Assembly: GCA_965220665.1 (NCBI GenBank)
Contig: CBDCQQ010000004.1
Coordinates: 558,001 to 622,000, forward strand
Length of the DNA stretch: 64,000 bases
Source: JAJDZL01 sp965220665
Lineage (GTDB): Bacteria > Pseudomonadota > Gammaproteobacteria > Arenicellales > JAJDZL01
Direction of reading: 5' to 3'
Notes under the pieces: model-generated
What the model saw: the letters and a program-made list of their open reading frames with translations, nothing else
Told to the model about the DNA's origin: nothing
The model's database searches: none
Part shown: piece by piece, positions 36,048-45,437 of the stretch
Numbering within the stretch: position 1 is the first letter of the stretch
How the letters are laid out: each line of letters opens with the position of its first letter
Position numbers and translations under genes: made by a program

Positions 36048-36968
36048 TTAATTGAGGGCCTGTAAAGTCTCTATATCACTGGCAATCTGGGCATTCGACT
36101 CCTCAACATTTTGCCAATAAATCAAGGCGCCTGTCTCGCTAGCCAACTTCTTGGCAGCATCGGATAAAGCTACTTTTTCAGCCACTGCAATAATCTTGTC
36201 CCGGGCGTCTTGTGGAGTGTCTTTATGAACAAATAATCCATTCCACAAGGCGATATTCAGATTTGGAGCAATTTCTGCAACAGTCGGAACATCAGGTGTC
36301 AACCCAATACGCTCGTTGCCAACCGATGCCAAAACCTTAATGTCGTCCAGGCAAGGGAGCACCAACTGCAGCGTGGTATTGATAACATCGACATCTCCTG
36401 ATGCCAGCGTATTGCAATCCAGCGCATCAAAAGCCGCATCAGAACTGTAGCTGAATCCCATTTGTCCTGCGAGTGCCAAAGTAACTCGGGTTGGAATTAG
36501 TGGTGCCCCAAAATGACCTAGGGCAACATCATTGTCTTTCGCATGCTCCGCGAGTCCCTGCATGTCATCGTATGGTGCATCTCCACCCGCAGCAATGACA
36601 AACGGATAAGTCAAAAAGATACCTAATGGTTCAAATGGATTGGGTGACAGCTCCGGGATACCAATGTTTGGTCCGATCGTGGGAACGGCAATAATGAAAG
36701 ATCCCACTGTGTAACCGTCTGCGGGCGCTACTGCCACTTCAACAGCACCCGGGAATGGACCTCCTCCGCCACCGGGTTTGTTGACGACAGCAGCTGGTAC
36801 GCCGTATGTTTCTTGAAATTCATCAGCGATCATGCGGGTCAACACATCTTCAAGATCGCCTGGAGGCCACGGTACAACAAATGTAACTGGACGTTCTGGA
36901 TACTCTGCCTGTGCCAAAGGCACAAACAAAAAAGCACTGAGAATTAATGCATGGAGGAATCTCTTCAT
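36048..36968 (-). CDS. tctC: Periplasmic solute-binding protein TctC (Bug family)
   Basis: A 306 aa exported binding protein with signal peptide MKRFLHALILSAFLFVPLAQA. The mature start PERPVTFVVPWPPGDLEDVL is the Bug-family hallmark for the carboxylate pincers. AGGAGA precedes the ATG. It delivers a carboxylate ligand to TctAB. It follows the HpaD-like dioxygenase gene by about 50 bases on the same strand, so uptake and ring cleavage could be co-expressed. Bug proteins bind diverse acids, from citrate to terephthalate; the ligand is not predictable here. Confidence 0.92.
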   Translation of the reverse strand: MKRFLHALILSAFLFVPLAQAEYPERPVTFVVPWPPGDLEDVLTRMIADEFQETYGVPAAVVNKPGGGGGPFPGAVEVAVAPADGYTVGSFIIAVPTIGPNIGIPELSPNPFEPLGIFLTYPFVIAAGGDAPYDDMQGLAEHAKDNDVALGHFGAPLIPTRVTLALAGQMGFSYSSDAAFDALDCNTLASGDVDVINTTLQLVLPCLDDIKVLASVGNERIGLTPDVPTVAEIAPNLNIALWNGLFVHKDTPQDARDKIIAVAEKVALSDAAKKLASETGALIYWQNVEESNAQIASDIETLQALN

Positions 36969-37019
36969 TTTGCTATATCTCCTGTAAATAAAAAAAATTT
37001 TGCTCTCGGCAGACTGTTG

Positions 37020-37892
37020 CTAATGCCAACCCATTTCAGGCCGGTCAAACCATACATGTACCTGACCCGTTCCGGTCGCGCTTTCGTAATTGCTGAACAA
37101 TCGACCCTTGGCACGACAACTCTCTTCACCAAGTGCGCCAACCATCATCAAGTAATGGCCGAATCTTCCTTCCGGAGCGTGCTTTCGGTACTCTTTCATG
37201 TTTCTGATCACGGACTGATGGTCACCATTTTGCCACCAATCCAATCGCTGCTGGTCTGCAATTCGAGCCTCAGTAGTAATGATGTTGCTTGGGTCTGAAG
37301 TTTCATGTTTCTCCAATTCATCTAGCGGCCAGAATCGATGACTCATTCCTCCACTTGCAAGCAATACAACACGTCGGTCGGAAGCAGCTACTGCAGAAAC
37401 AACGCCTCGACCCACAGCAAGAAAATTGTGATCTTGGGCAGTTTGACACACACCCATTGATATCCAGGCTTCTCCTGCGTTAAGAAAGTGAGCAACATTG
37501 ATGGTAGGATAGTGTATTGGCAATGCAGAATCATCACTTGCATGGCAGCGAACTCCCTCTGCATTCACGTGATCACAAATCAACCGTGACAGCTCAGGAT
37601 CACCATCAAGGCTGTATGGAATTCTTGCCATGCCACGTGGCAATTCTTCGGAGGTGTAAATTCCGGTGCGCTTGGCATGAGCGCTGACGACAAACTCAAC
37701 GGTTGTAAACCAGTGAGTATCGAACAGCAGAATTGCATCCGGCTTGAGCTTATCAAGCACTTCTTCACGCAATCGACGCAGACCCGATACCAGACTGATT
37801 TCCTGACCGTCGTTAATCTCGTAGCGAAGTTCCTTTGAAAACATAATTGTTGGTGCGTGAGACACGAACCCGGCACCGACAATTTCTCCCAT
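37020..37892 (-). CDS. Class III extradiol ring-cleavage dioxygenase, HpaD-like
   Basis: A 290 aa Fe(II)-type LigB-superfamily dioxygenase resembling 3,4-dihydroxyphenylacetate 2,3-dioxygenase. It has GAGFVSHAPTIMFSKEL (first metal His), LLFDTHWFTTVEF, YTSEELPRGMARIPYSLDGD and LASGGMSHRFWPLDELE, matching HpaD blocks. The ATG at 37892 has AGGAG 8 bases upstream; a longer frame with TTG at 37916 precedes that site. It is divergent from the aldehyde dehydrogenase gene at 38020, which would process the semialdehyde product, and upstream of tctCBA. Substrate is inferred to be a catechol such as homoprotocatechuate. Confidence 0.85.
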   Translation of the reverse strand: MGEIVGAGFVSHAPTIMFSKELRYEINDGQEISLVSGLRRLREEVLDKLKPDAILLFDTHWFTTVEFVVSAHAKRTGIYTSEELPRGMARIPYSLDGDPELSRLICDHVNAEGVRCHASDDSALPIHYPTINVAHFLNAGEAWISMGVCQTAQDHNFLAVGRGVVSAVAASDRRVVLLASGGMSHRFWPLDELEKHETSDPSNIITTEARIADQQRLDWWQNGDHQSVIRNMKEYRKHAPEGRFGHYLMMVGALGEESCRAKGRLFSNYESATGTGQVHVWFDRPEMGWH

Positions 37893-38019
37893 TGATAAGC
37901 TCCTAAATTGATCCAATATTTTTCATACTTGACAAAATAATTATCCATGAAATTTGGCGCAGTTCTTACAATACTTCACAAACTTCCAACTGCACAATAC
38001 AGTTCACAGAGGACAACCA

Positions 38020-39489
38020 ATGAACTCATCTGATGCGAGAGTCTGCGTCGATGGATTATCAGTTTCACCGCATCACTTTATTGCCGGTCAGCGAATCGCA
38101 TCAGAACGCAGTTTTGAAGTTCGCTCACCACTAGACTGGAACAGAAAACTAGCGGATGTTTCGCGCGGAGACCAACAAACAGCATCTCTAGCAGTTTCAG
38201 CGGCAGTTGATGGATACCAGACTTGGTCAAATCTGTCGCAACCCGAGCGGAATGACATACTGTTCAAGCTTTCCGATCTGATTGACGCCAATGCTAGCGA
38301 AATTGCCGAAATTGAGTGCCTTGACATGGCAATGCTTCTTGAGAGTCTCAAACTTAGAGTAATTCCGCGTGGTGCGCTGAATTTTCGACACTATGCTGAG
38401 TTCATAGCTGAACACGAGGAAAGAAAATGGAGTTCTAAAGGTACGATCAATCGTGTGGTTCGTCACTCAGCTGGACCAGCGGTTGTCATCACCCCGTGGA
38501 ATGCACCATTCATGCTCGCAACCTGGAAGGTCGCACCAGCCCTGGCCGCTGGAAACTCAGTAATTCTTAAGCCAGCGGAGTGGGCGCCTCTGTCGGCAAG
38601 TTTACTTGCTGACTTCATCAACGAGGCAGGATTTCCGGAAGGAACATTTAACATCGTTCAAGGTCTGGGACAGGAAATTGGAACCGCACTGGTAACAGAT
38701 TCAAGAGTAAGACGTATTTCTTTCACAGGGTCACCGGAAACGGGTCGTATCATCGGAGTCAGCGCGGCAAAAAACCTGGTGCCGTTTACTGCGGAACTAG
38801 GTGGCAAAGGTGCTCTGATTGTATTTGCTGACGCCGATATTAAGGCAGCTGCAAAGAAAGCTGCCGCACAGTTTGAAGATTCAGGGCAGGTTTGTCTGGC
38901 TGGAACACGATTACTCATCGAATCATCGGTGAAATCCGAATTCATGGAACAGTTTGTCCATTACACCGATCAGCATGTTTACGGCGACAGCCGCAACTCC
39001 GAAACGACATTGAGCGCGGCAATTCACCCCCTTCATCTGGAAAGAGTCGAGGGATTTGTTGAACGAGCCCGAATTGCCGGCGACACCATCGTATTCGGAG
39101 GTGAAAGATTCGAACCTGGGAAACTATGGTACAAGCCAACGTTGATTGAACCGACATCCAATAATTCGGAGGTCGTACAAAGAGAAATTTTTGGACCAGT
39201 GCTAACCATACAGACATTTGACTCTGAGCCGGAGGCCGTAAATCTGGCAAACAGCACCGCGTACGGCTTGTCGGGAATTGTTTACACATCAGATGCCTCT
39301 CGAGCCGAGCGCGTTGGTCGAGCAGTGAGGGCAGGTACCGTTTGGATCAACTCCTTTCTGGTTCGGGATTTGACAGCACCATTTGGTGGATTTGGTATCA
39401 GTGGAATTGGGCGGGAAGGCGGCGACTACGCGCTTGATTTTCACAGCGACCTTCAGACATTGCAAATTCTGGAGGGTTCAGTGCACTAG
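38020..39489 (+). CDS. NAD(P)-dependent aldehyde dehydrogenase, HpaE-like
   Basis: A 489 aa ALDH. Conserved parts: ITPWNAPFMLATWKVAPALA, the cofactor site FTGSPETGRIIG, the general base in AELGGKGALIVFADAD, the catalytic Cys in FEDSGQVCLAGTRLL and the C-terminal PFGGFGISGIGREGG. The ATG at 38020 with GAGG upstream is chosen over an earlier in-frame start at 37954. Being divergent from an HpaD-like dioxygenase, a 2-hydroxymuconic semialdehyde-type substrate (as for HpaE/DmpC) is the best guess. A 20-base inverted repeat begins inside its stop codon region. Confidence 0.9.
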   Translation: MNSSDARVCVDGLSVSPHHFIAGQRIASERSFEVRSPLDWNRKLADVSRGDQQTASLAVSAAVDGYQTWSNLSQPERNDILFKLSDLIDANASEIAEIECLDMAMLLESLKLRVIPRGALNFRHYAEFIAEHEERKWSSKGTINRVVRHSAGPAVVITPWNAPFMLATWKVAPALAAGNSVILKPAEWAPLSASLLADFINEAGFPEGTFNIVQGLGQEIGTALVTDSRVRRISFTGSPETGRIIGVSAAKNLVPFTAELGGKGALIVFADADIKAAAKKAAAQFEDSGQVCLAGTRLLIESSVKSEFMEQFVHYTDQHVYGDSRNSETTLSAAIHPLHLERVEGFVERARIAGDTIVFGGERFEPGKLWYKPTLIEPTSNNSEVVQREIFGPVLTIQTFDSEPEAVNLANSTAYGLSGIVYTSDASRAERVGRAVRAGTVWINSFLVRDLTAPFGGFGISGIGREGGDYALDFHSDLQTLQILEGSVH

Positions 39490-39579
39490 ATAATATGGAA
39501 TCCTTTCACCTCTCGCTAATTGATTTCTGTTCAATCTAATTCTTACTGCGAGGGTAAGGGGATTCCATATTATCTAGTG
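39484..39579. repeat. Long inverted repeat overlapping the ALDH stop codon
   Basis: CACTAGATAATATGGAATCC (39484-39503) is exactly repeated in reverse complement at 39560-39579, and the stem continues imperfectly inward (CACCTCTCGC against GCGAGGGTAAG) to about 32 pairs around a ~31-base loop. The left arm contains the TAG stop of the aldehyde dehydrogenase. No T-run follows. It may be a miniature element (MITE-like) or a strong 3' mRNA hairpin. Confidence 0.85.
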
Positions 39580-39619
39580 TTTCTTCGGGTGTCAAGAGGT
39601 GAGCTACTAGGCCAGTAAT

Positions 39620-39800
39620 ATACCCAAATTCTTGAAACATCCCATGGGTCTTTCAAGGAAACTGAAACAACTCTCCTTAAGTATTCGCACTGAATGTATT
39701 CTTCAACAGCCTCAGTCAAAAAGCTGGGGATGCTTCTGTTTTAATCTGCGGCAAGGAATCTAATTTCTTTCCAGACTGACTCTTCAACATTGAACTGATA
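39620..39800 (-). pseudogene. Ribbon-helix-helix antitoxin-like relic
   Basis: A minus-strand frame reads FNVEESVWKEIRFLAAD, stop (TAA at 39743-39741), NRSIPSFLTEAVEEYI. Apart from the stop this follows small CopG/RHH proteins (..EEVWKEIR.LAAERNRSIPSLLTEAVEEYL). Adjacent sequence is not recognisable. It lies just downstream of the minus-strand DUF6998-like gene. Confidence 0.5.
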
Positions 39801-39984
39801 TTGAAAATTAGCATACCATAATTGCAATTTTTCAATCTTGGGAGGTCAAATTATGCCAATCTAGAGTGTTTATTGCACATCTTGAGTTCTGAATATGTGA
39901 AGCTGGCTAAATTGGCTCTCTGTTTGAATTCTCGTATGAATAGACTGTTGCGAGTGGTTATGTTGAAATAATCGTGGATTGTTA

Positions 39985-40536
39985 CTATCTTTGAAAAAGG
40001 CGAATCCAATCTTGTTGGCTTTCCGACAGTCGCATTGGATAATTAGAAGAAACAGGATAAATTCGAGCGCGATTCCAGTAAATTTGCTTGACACTAGTGG
40101 CTGTACCAATATGCTTTAGTTTGTTTCTGCGGAGACCTTCGACCAGTGGTTTAGCCTCGAATAGAAAAACCTCATCAATGACCCACGGACGAACGGTTCC
40201 CTTGGAACTCGCGGCCACGGATTTTGATCCTGTTAGCACCAGATAGTAGTTTGGCAAATTATCCACCCGGATATCAAGAATTGATTCTCTTTTGCCATAA
40301 GTCTTAATGTTGACTGATTTGCCCGCAAGCTTACCAGACCTGAAATAACCATCGACACTTGGATTATTTGCGGATTCCTCCGACTCAATATCGAATATCC
40401 GACCTGCAACGTACTCACCGATGTGACCGCGTTCAGCGGGTCTTCCGATAATTTTTGCGATTTTGGTATCTATTTTGTTACGAGTTTTAAGTAGTTCAGC
40501 AATATGTAGCAGGTCTTTGCTTTGATTTAACACCAA
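39985..40536 (-). CDS. DUF6998-like hypothetical protein
   Basis: A 183 aa soluble protein resembling the family annotated DUF6998. Characteristic stretches are GRPAERGHIGEYVAGRIFDI, GKSVNIKTYGKRESILDI, YYLVLTG and RPWVIDEVFLFEA, followed by GTATSVKQIYWNRARIYP. The E...D...KxxxxG-like layout of the central part (GKSVNIKTYGKRE) could suit a nuclease-like fold, but that is speculation. It is isolated, divergent from a DUF4143 ATPase gene and next to an antitoxin-like relic, a typical accessory setting. Function unknown. Confidence 0.7.
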   Translation of the reverse strand: MVLNQSKDLLHIAELLKTRNKIDTKIAKIIGRPAERGHIGEYVAGRIFDIESEESANNPSVDGYFRSGKLAGKSVNIKTYGKRESILDIRVDNLPNYYLVLTGSKSVAASSKGTVRPWVIDEVFLFEAKPLVEGLRRNKLKHIGTATSVKQIYWNRARIYPVSSNYPMRLSESQQDWIRLFQR

Positions 40537-40644
40537 TTAATCGACCTCTAAATTATGTAAATGGTTTTCGATACGAATTTTGTCACGCAATCAATATCAT
40601 AACCGGCTTGGCTGACAATGTATGCAAGTCCCTAAACTTTCATT

Positions 40645-40709
40645 TTTCAACCCATATGTTTTCAAATATCAATCCTTATTCTTTCAAATTACAAGTGTTA
40701 TTCTTTCAA
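40645..40709 (+). promoter_or_regulatory. Phased TTTCAA repeats upstream of DUF4143 copy 3
   Basis: TTTCAA occurs at 40645, 40660, 40682 and 40704; the last two are within a 12-base direct repeat TTATTCTTTCAA (40676-40687 and 40698-40709), 22 bases apart, about two helical turns. They lie 48-112 bases before the ATG and could be an iterated operator. No protein is known to bind. Confidence 0.45.
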
Positions 40710-40756
40710 TCTGTGATATATTCTGCAATCAACATTGAATCGCATCGATCACTGGA

Positions 40757-41980
40757 ATGTATCCTCGATTTGTTGAAAATAAAGTTCGAGAAAAACTAAG
40801 TGTTGCTCGGGTGGTTTTTATTTCTGGCCCCCGACAGTCTGGAAAGACTACCCTAGCTCAGAAATTCACGAGTGATAACATGCCATATTTTTCACTCGAC
40901 GATGACACAACACGAGAAGCCGCACTAGGTGATCCAGTAGGTTTCGTGCGCAATCTTGATCAAGCAGTAATTGACGAAGTGCATCGGGTTCCGGAGTTAA
41001 TTCTGGCAATTAAATTATCTGTAGATGCCGATTCTCGATCTGGACGATTTCTACTCACCGGGTCCGCGGACTTTTTGAAGTTTCCAAAAATCACAGATTC
41101 ACTTGCAGGCCGTATGTCGATTATTCGACTATTGCCCCTGTCTCAGTCGGAACTGAAAAATTCGCATTCATCATTTCTGTCAGATGTATTCACTCAGAAG
41201 ATGCCAGTGTCAACAAACAATTTGATGATTGATCAAGAACTTATCAAAGCAGTGCTCGCAGGTGGATATCCTGAAGCCTTGACTCTTCCGATTGGACGTC
41301 ACCGACAGGACTGGTATCTAGACTATGTCGACGCTATCATTCGACGGGATTTTTACGACATTGCGCGAATTGATCAGATAGATGCAATGCCACGACTGAT
41401 TCGTATTCTTGCTGAGTATTCCGGACAACTTGCCAATTACTCAAGGATCGGAAACAAGGCTGACATGAATCATGTGACAACTCGAAAGTACGTAGGTGTT
41501 TTTGAACATGTGTACCTGGTTCATTCTTTGCTACCGTGGTTCACAAATCGTTTAAAGCGAATCGCAAAGTCACCCAAACTGCATTTTCTTGATTCGGGGT
41601 TGCTGGCTTCGCTAATGGGTGTCTCGCAAGAGTACATCAATCACGACAGAACCTTGTTCGGGCCGATATTTGAAAGTTTCGTGCTAGGTGAGCTGCTGAA
41701 GCTCGCCAGTTGGTCTGAAGAGCGGTATTTCTTCTGGCACTTTCGTCAAAATGATAAACAGGAAGTCGATATTGTGATCGAAGATTTACGCGGTTATATT
41801 GTCGGTGTAGAAGTAAAGGCCTCAGCTAGCGTGTATCAGAAGGATTTTGCAGGTTTGCGCAGTCTCGCGCATGCGTGCGGTGATAAATTTGCGTTTGGTG
41901 TGGTTTTATACAACCACGATCAAACTGTTCCTTTCGGTGAGCGATTGGTTGCCGCTCCAGTGTCAACTTTGTGGTCTTAA
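40757..41980 (+). CDS. AAA ATPase of the DUF4143 family (copy 3)
   Basis: A 407 aa P-loop ATPase closely laid out like copy 2: GPRQSGKTT Walker A (24-32), VIDEVHRVPELILAIK Walker B region, LLTGSADFLKFPKITDSLAG, a central winged helix (NHVTTRKYVGVFEHVYLV) and the C-terminal KQEVDIVIEDLRGYIVGVEV then K, the D...ExK nuclease-like signature of DUF4143. ATG at 40757. No operon partner. Function unknown; three diverged copies in one 20 kb interval suggest lateral acquisition and a selfish or defensive role. Confidence 0.9.
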   Translation: MYPRFVENKVREKLSVARVVFISGPRQSGKTTLAQKFTSDNMPYFSLDDDTTREAALGDPVGFVRNLDQAVIDEVHRVPELILAIKLSVDADSRSGRFLLTGSADFLKFPKITDSLAGRMSIIRLLPLSQSELKNSHSSFLSDVFTQKMPVSTNNLMIDQELIKAVLAGGYPEALTLPIGRHRQDWYLDYVDAIIRRDFYDIARIDQIDAMPRLIRILAEYSGQLANYSRIGNKADMNHVTTRKYVGVFEHVYLVHSLLPWFTNRLKRIAKSPKLHFLDSGLLASLMGVSQEYINHDRTLFGPIFESFVLGELLKLASWSEERYFFWHFRQNDKQEVDIVIEDLRGYIVGVEVKASASVYQKDFAGLRSLAHACGDKFAFGVVLYNHDQTVPFGERLVAAPVSTLWS

Positions 41981-42152
41981 TCTTTTTAGTCCCTGTCCTA
42001 ACCTGAAGTCGACATGAATTATGAAAAAGAATAATGATAATTTGATTGAGCACTCGAAGAAACTCTAGCCAACAAGAGTAAACTGGTTTTTGGTAAGAAT
42101 GCAACAAATCATCTCAATTACCCCCTCACACCCATAGCGCAAGCTAAACGTA

Positions 42153-43748
42153 ATGCAAAGTAAATCAGACAAAAGCCCTCCGAACTTTCTATTCATTATG
42201 TGTGACCAGCTCAGACAGGATTATCTTTCCTGTTACGGTCATCGAACATTAGCGACCCCTAATTTTGATGAATTGGCTGCACGCGGGGTGCGATTTGAGA
42301 ATGCGTATTGCCAATCTCCCTTGTGTGCACCTTCTAGAGCCAGCTTTTACACCGGTCGCTATCAAGCCTCTCACGGCGTTTGCGGCAATGAAGATGCCCT
42401 ACGGCTCGGTGAATACATGATGGGTGACTATCTCCGTTCGCTCGGATATTGCAGTGCGGTGATCGGAAAGACACATAGCTACAAGAGTCCAGCTGAAATC
42501 AGGAAAAACGCAATCAATCCCGAGTCAGATTTGGCCCTGACCGCAGCTACAGGTGGATTTGAACCCTACGAAAGTCATGAGGGATTGTGCCTGGACCCAG
42601 TTCTGCCTAAAAATCACGGCTATACCAATTACCTGCACTCTATCGGATTTAAAGAAAAGAATCCTTGGCACACGCGGGCCAATAGCGGGATTGACCGCAA
42701 CGGAAACCTTCATTCTGGCTGGTCACTACGAAGTTCTATTTACCCCGCAGCACTTCCCGAAGAACACTCAGAAACTGCTTTCACGACGAGACGTGCGATG
42801 GACTTTATCAAAGAAATGGGCGATCAACCTTGGTGCCTGCATCTGAGTTTCATCAAGCCACATTGGCCAGTAATTGCCCCAGATCCATATCACGCCATGT
42901 TTCAAAAAGACGACATTCAACAAGTTGTTCGAAGTGTAGCCGAACGTGATAATCCTCACCCGGTCATCGATTCATTCATGAAAGCTGAGTACAGTCAAAG
43001 TTACGCAGACGATGGGATACGCGAAATTGTCCTACCGGTGTATATGGGACTTGTCAAACAACTCGATGATCACATCGGGCGACTGATGAAATTTCTCGAA
43101 CAAGAGGGAGTGCTAGACCATACAGTCATTGTGCTGACCTCCGATCACGGCGACTATTTGGGGGATCATTGGCTTGGAGAAAAAGACCTGTTTCATGAAC
43201 CATCAGCAAGAATTCCGATGATTGTCGTTGACCCTGACAGTCAATCAGATGTCACTAGAAATTCAGTACGAAGCGAACTGGTTGAAGGAGTGGATATTGT
43301 TCCGACCTTTGTTGAGTTGGCAGGCGGTGAAATCTGCCGTGAGAGGGTTGAAGGTCATTCTCTCCTGCCACTTTTGAGATCATCACCTGCCGCTGAACAT
43401 TGGCGAGAGTACACGATCAGTGAGATCGATTATGCGGACCGAGGAGCTCGATATGTACTGAATATTGAACCTTACGAATGCCGCGCTACGATGGTTCGAG
43501 ACGTGCGCTGGAAATATATCTACTACAAAGGATTCCCTCATCAACTGTTCGATCTTGAACAGGATCCTGATGAACTCAACGATCTCGGCCAAGATTCAAG
43601 TCTGCAGAATGTAGTTCGACGCATGAAAGACGCACTGTTTGACTGGCAATATTCCCTAAAACGTCGAGTCGGACTCGATTACAACGAAGCGATCACCTAC
43701 GGTCCGGAGCGAGATGAAAAGTATGGGATTATTATCGGACGCCGTTAA
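42153..43748 (+). CDS. Sulfatase / alkaline phosphatase superfamily hydrolase
   Basis: A 531 aa cytoplasmic-type sulfatase (no signal peptide). The metal site begins in FIMCDQLRQDYLSCYGH, and the formylglycine motif CxPSR is CAPSR (58-62) within LCAPSRASFYTGRY. Further signatures are GDYLRSLGYCSAVIGKTH, HLSFIKPHWP and LTSDHGDYLGDHWLGEKD. Cys58 would be converted to formylglycine by a maturase not seen in the window. Substrates in this group include aryl and choline sulfates and phosphonate monoesters; none can be chosen. It is monocistronic with an IS21 relic behind it. Confidence 0.92.
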   Translation: MQSKSDKSPPNFLFIMCDQLRQDYLSCYGHRTLATPNFDELAARGVRFENAYCQSPLCAPSRASFYTGRYQASHGVCGNEDALRLGEYMMGDYLRSLGYCSAVIGKTHSYKSPAEIRKNAINPESDLALTAATGGFEPYESHEGLCLDPVLPKNHGYTNYLHSIGFKEKNPWHTRANSGIDRNGNLHSGWSLRSSIYPAALPEEHSETAFTTRRAMDFIKEMGDQPWCLHLSFIKPHWPVIAPDPYHAMFQKDDIQQVVRSVAERDNPHPVIDSFMKAEYSQSYADDGIREIVLPVYMGLVKQLDDHIGRLMKFLEQEGVLDHTVIVLTSDHGDYLGDHWLGEKDLFHEPSARIPMIVVDPDSQSDVTRNSVRSELVEGVDIVPTFVELAGGEICRERVEGHSLLPLLRSSPAAEHWREYTISEIDYADRGARYVLNIEPYECRATMVRDVRWKYIYYKGFPHQLFDLEQDPDELNDLGQDSSLQNVVRRMKDALFDWQYSLKRRVGLDYNEAITYGPERDEKYGIIIGRR

Positions 43749-43851
43749 GTGCCAAGTGGTTCGATGAGGTAAGCAATCTGCGCCGCCAAGTCAGGAGCCA
43801 TTATTTGGCGCAAACTCATGTGTGAATGTTTTTGATAATTCCCTAAAGACC

Positions 43852-44007
43852 GCGGTCATAGCCGATCAAACCCATCTGCACAGTGGTAACCGGCAGGTGG
43901 TTTACGATCGGCATCTGCAGCATCTTCTACTGCAATACGGTGAGGTACCGTGTGCCTACCGTCCATACCGGGCTAAAACGAAACGCAATACTGAAGGTAG
44001 ATTATTC
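43852..44007 (+). pseudogene. IS21 IstA transposase fragment
   Basis: Inside a short frame (43822-44091) the residues YDRHLQHLLLQYGEVPCAYR then PYRAKTKRNTEG follow the IstA integrase-core pattern (F..L..HYGF.PRACRPYRAKTKGKVE.). The catalytic region is otherwise missing and no istB or terminal repeats are visible. A degenerate leftover between the sulfatase and glutamine synthetase-like genes. Confidence 0.6.
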
Positions 44008-44103
44008 GCTAATTCGGACACTGTAGTTGAAAGGTTTAAATTCATTGCGAATCAGCCTGATATCTCAGACTCAACAAGATTTCGCTTTTAACGGTGTCAC
44101 AGT

Positions 44104-45387
44104 CTATATGTAGTGCATGTAGTAGTCGCGCAACTGATCGTGATTCATGTGGCATGTTTTTTCGGCCTCATACTGTTTGATCACAACCAAATTACCAACT
44201 AAATCAGTACCGACAGCCTCAACGAGATTCGTGTCAGCCTGAAGCGCATCCAACGCCGCACCAAGATTATCTGGAACGCCATCAGTCGCATCATGATTTT
44301 CCAGACAGTCGGCTGTTTCCGCAGGAGGCAGATCATAACCATTTTCTAAGCCTAGTCGGGCAGCCTGAAGTACGGCGGCAATCGCTGTATACGGATTCAC
44401 CGCACCGTCAGCCATGCGATGTTCAATTCTTGCAGCATCACCGGTTTCGCTGCTGATTCTTGTTGTGACCCCGCGATGATCTTCTCCCCAGTTTCTCCAA
44501 TATCCAGAAAGACTGGCTGGTTGCAGCCGTTGATAGGAGTTCACCGTTGGTGCAAGAAGACCGGCCAGCCCCTGATGATGATGCATCAAGCCGGCAACAC
44601 AGGCCTCTCCCAAACGAGTCAGCTTATTTACAGAGCCTGGATTACCAATTGAATTCTCCCCCTGTTTGTTCCACAAACTGAAATTGATGTGGACACCGGA
44701 ACCACTCAGCGCCTCAATTGGCTTTGGCATAAATGTTAGCAGCACGCCCTCTTGGAAGGCAATCTCCCGGGCCATCAACCTAAACAGAAAAGCATCGTCA
44801 GCCGCAACTAGAGCATCATCATACCGCAAAGTAAATTCGAACTGTGGGGAGTCAAATTCAGATGTAATCATTTCCAAAGGAATGTTGCAATGCTCTGCGC
44901 AGTTGTAGATACTGTCAGTCAGTTCTAAAGGGTCAACGAAAGGTCCTGTTCCATAAACGTAAGCACCCGGGGTGTCGTATGGATTCCACTGGCCATCGTC
45001 CCCTCGCGTGTACGCATACGCTTCCAGTTCAATACCGACTTTGGCACTATATCCAATATTCTGCCACTGATCAAGTGTGCGTTTCAGTAAAGTTCGACCA
45101 CTTACTGCCAGGTCATTTCCATCGCTGTCAAACTGATCTGCAATGACAACGACTTCATCAGCCAACCATCCAGCGCGTACTTCATTGAGGTCGTATCGAA
45201 CAACCATGTCAGATAAACCATCCAGCAACATTGAGCAAGGAGCTGGCAGTAATTCCTTGTCGTAGGCTAACGCGTAGATACCTTGACAGAACCGAGATTC
45301 CCCTGTTGCACGGTCTGGAGGTATGAGCTTTCCTCTGGCTATATTAAGGTGGTCGCAGAACAACACTCTTAGCTTAGAATCTACCAT
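44104..45387 (-). CDS. Glutamine synthetase-like gamma-glutamyl ligase
   Basis: A 427 aa member of the glutamine synthetase fold. It keeps the metal and substrate motifs: VGIELEAY (E), GSGVHINFSLW (His and metal loop), NSYQRLQPASLSGYWRNWG (ATP/glutamate site) and RIEHRMADGAVNPY. The beta-grasp N-terminus is LFCDHLNIARGKLIPPDRAT. Shorter than GlnA (about 470 aa) and without the adenylylation Tyr loop, it fits the GS-like ligases that glutamylate amines (PuuA and gamma-glutamylmethylamide synthetase types). It starts an operon fragment behind P450 and ADC-like genes (51 bases after the P450). Confidence 0.85.
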   Translation of the reverse strand: MVDSKLRVLFCDHLNIARGKLIPPDRATGESRFCQGIYALAYDKELLPAPCSMLLDGLSDMVVRYDLNEVRAGWLADEVVVIADQFDSDGNDLAVSGRTLLKRTLDQWQNIGYSAKVGIELEAYAYTRGDDGQWNPYDTPGAYVYGTGPFVDPLELTDSIYNCAEHCNIPLEMITSEFDSPQFEFTLRYDDALVAADDAFLFRLMAREIAFQEGVLLTFMPKPIEALSGSGVHINFSLWNKQGENSIGNPGSVNKLTRLGEACVAGLMHHHQGLAGLLAPTVNSYQRLQPASLSGYWRNWGEDHRGVTTRISSETGDAARIEHRMADGAVNPYTAIAAVLQAARLGLENGYDLPPAETADCLENHDATDGVPDNLGAALDALQADTNLVEAVGTDLVGNLVVIKQYEAEKTCHMNHDQLRDYYMHYI

Positions 45388-45437
45388 GTGATTTTCCTAT
45401 GCTTTTATTGATTTAGGTAATGTCAGTCGAAGCAGAG

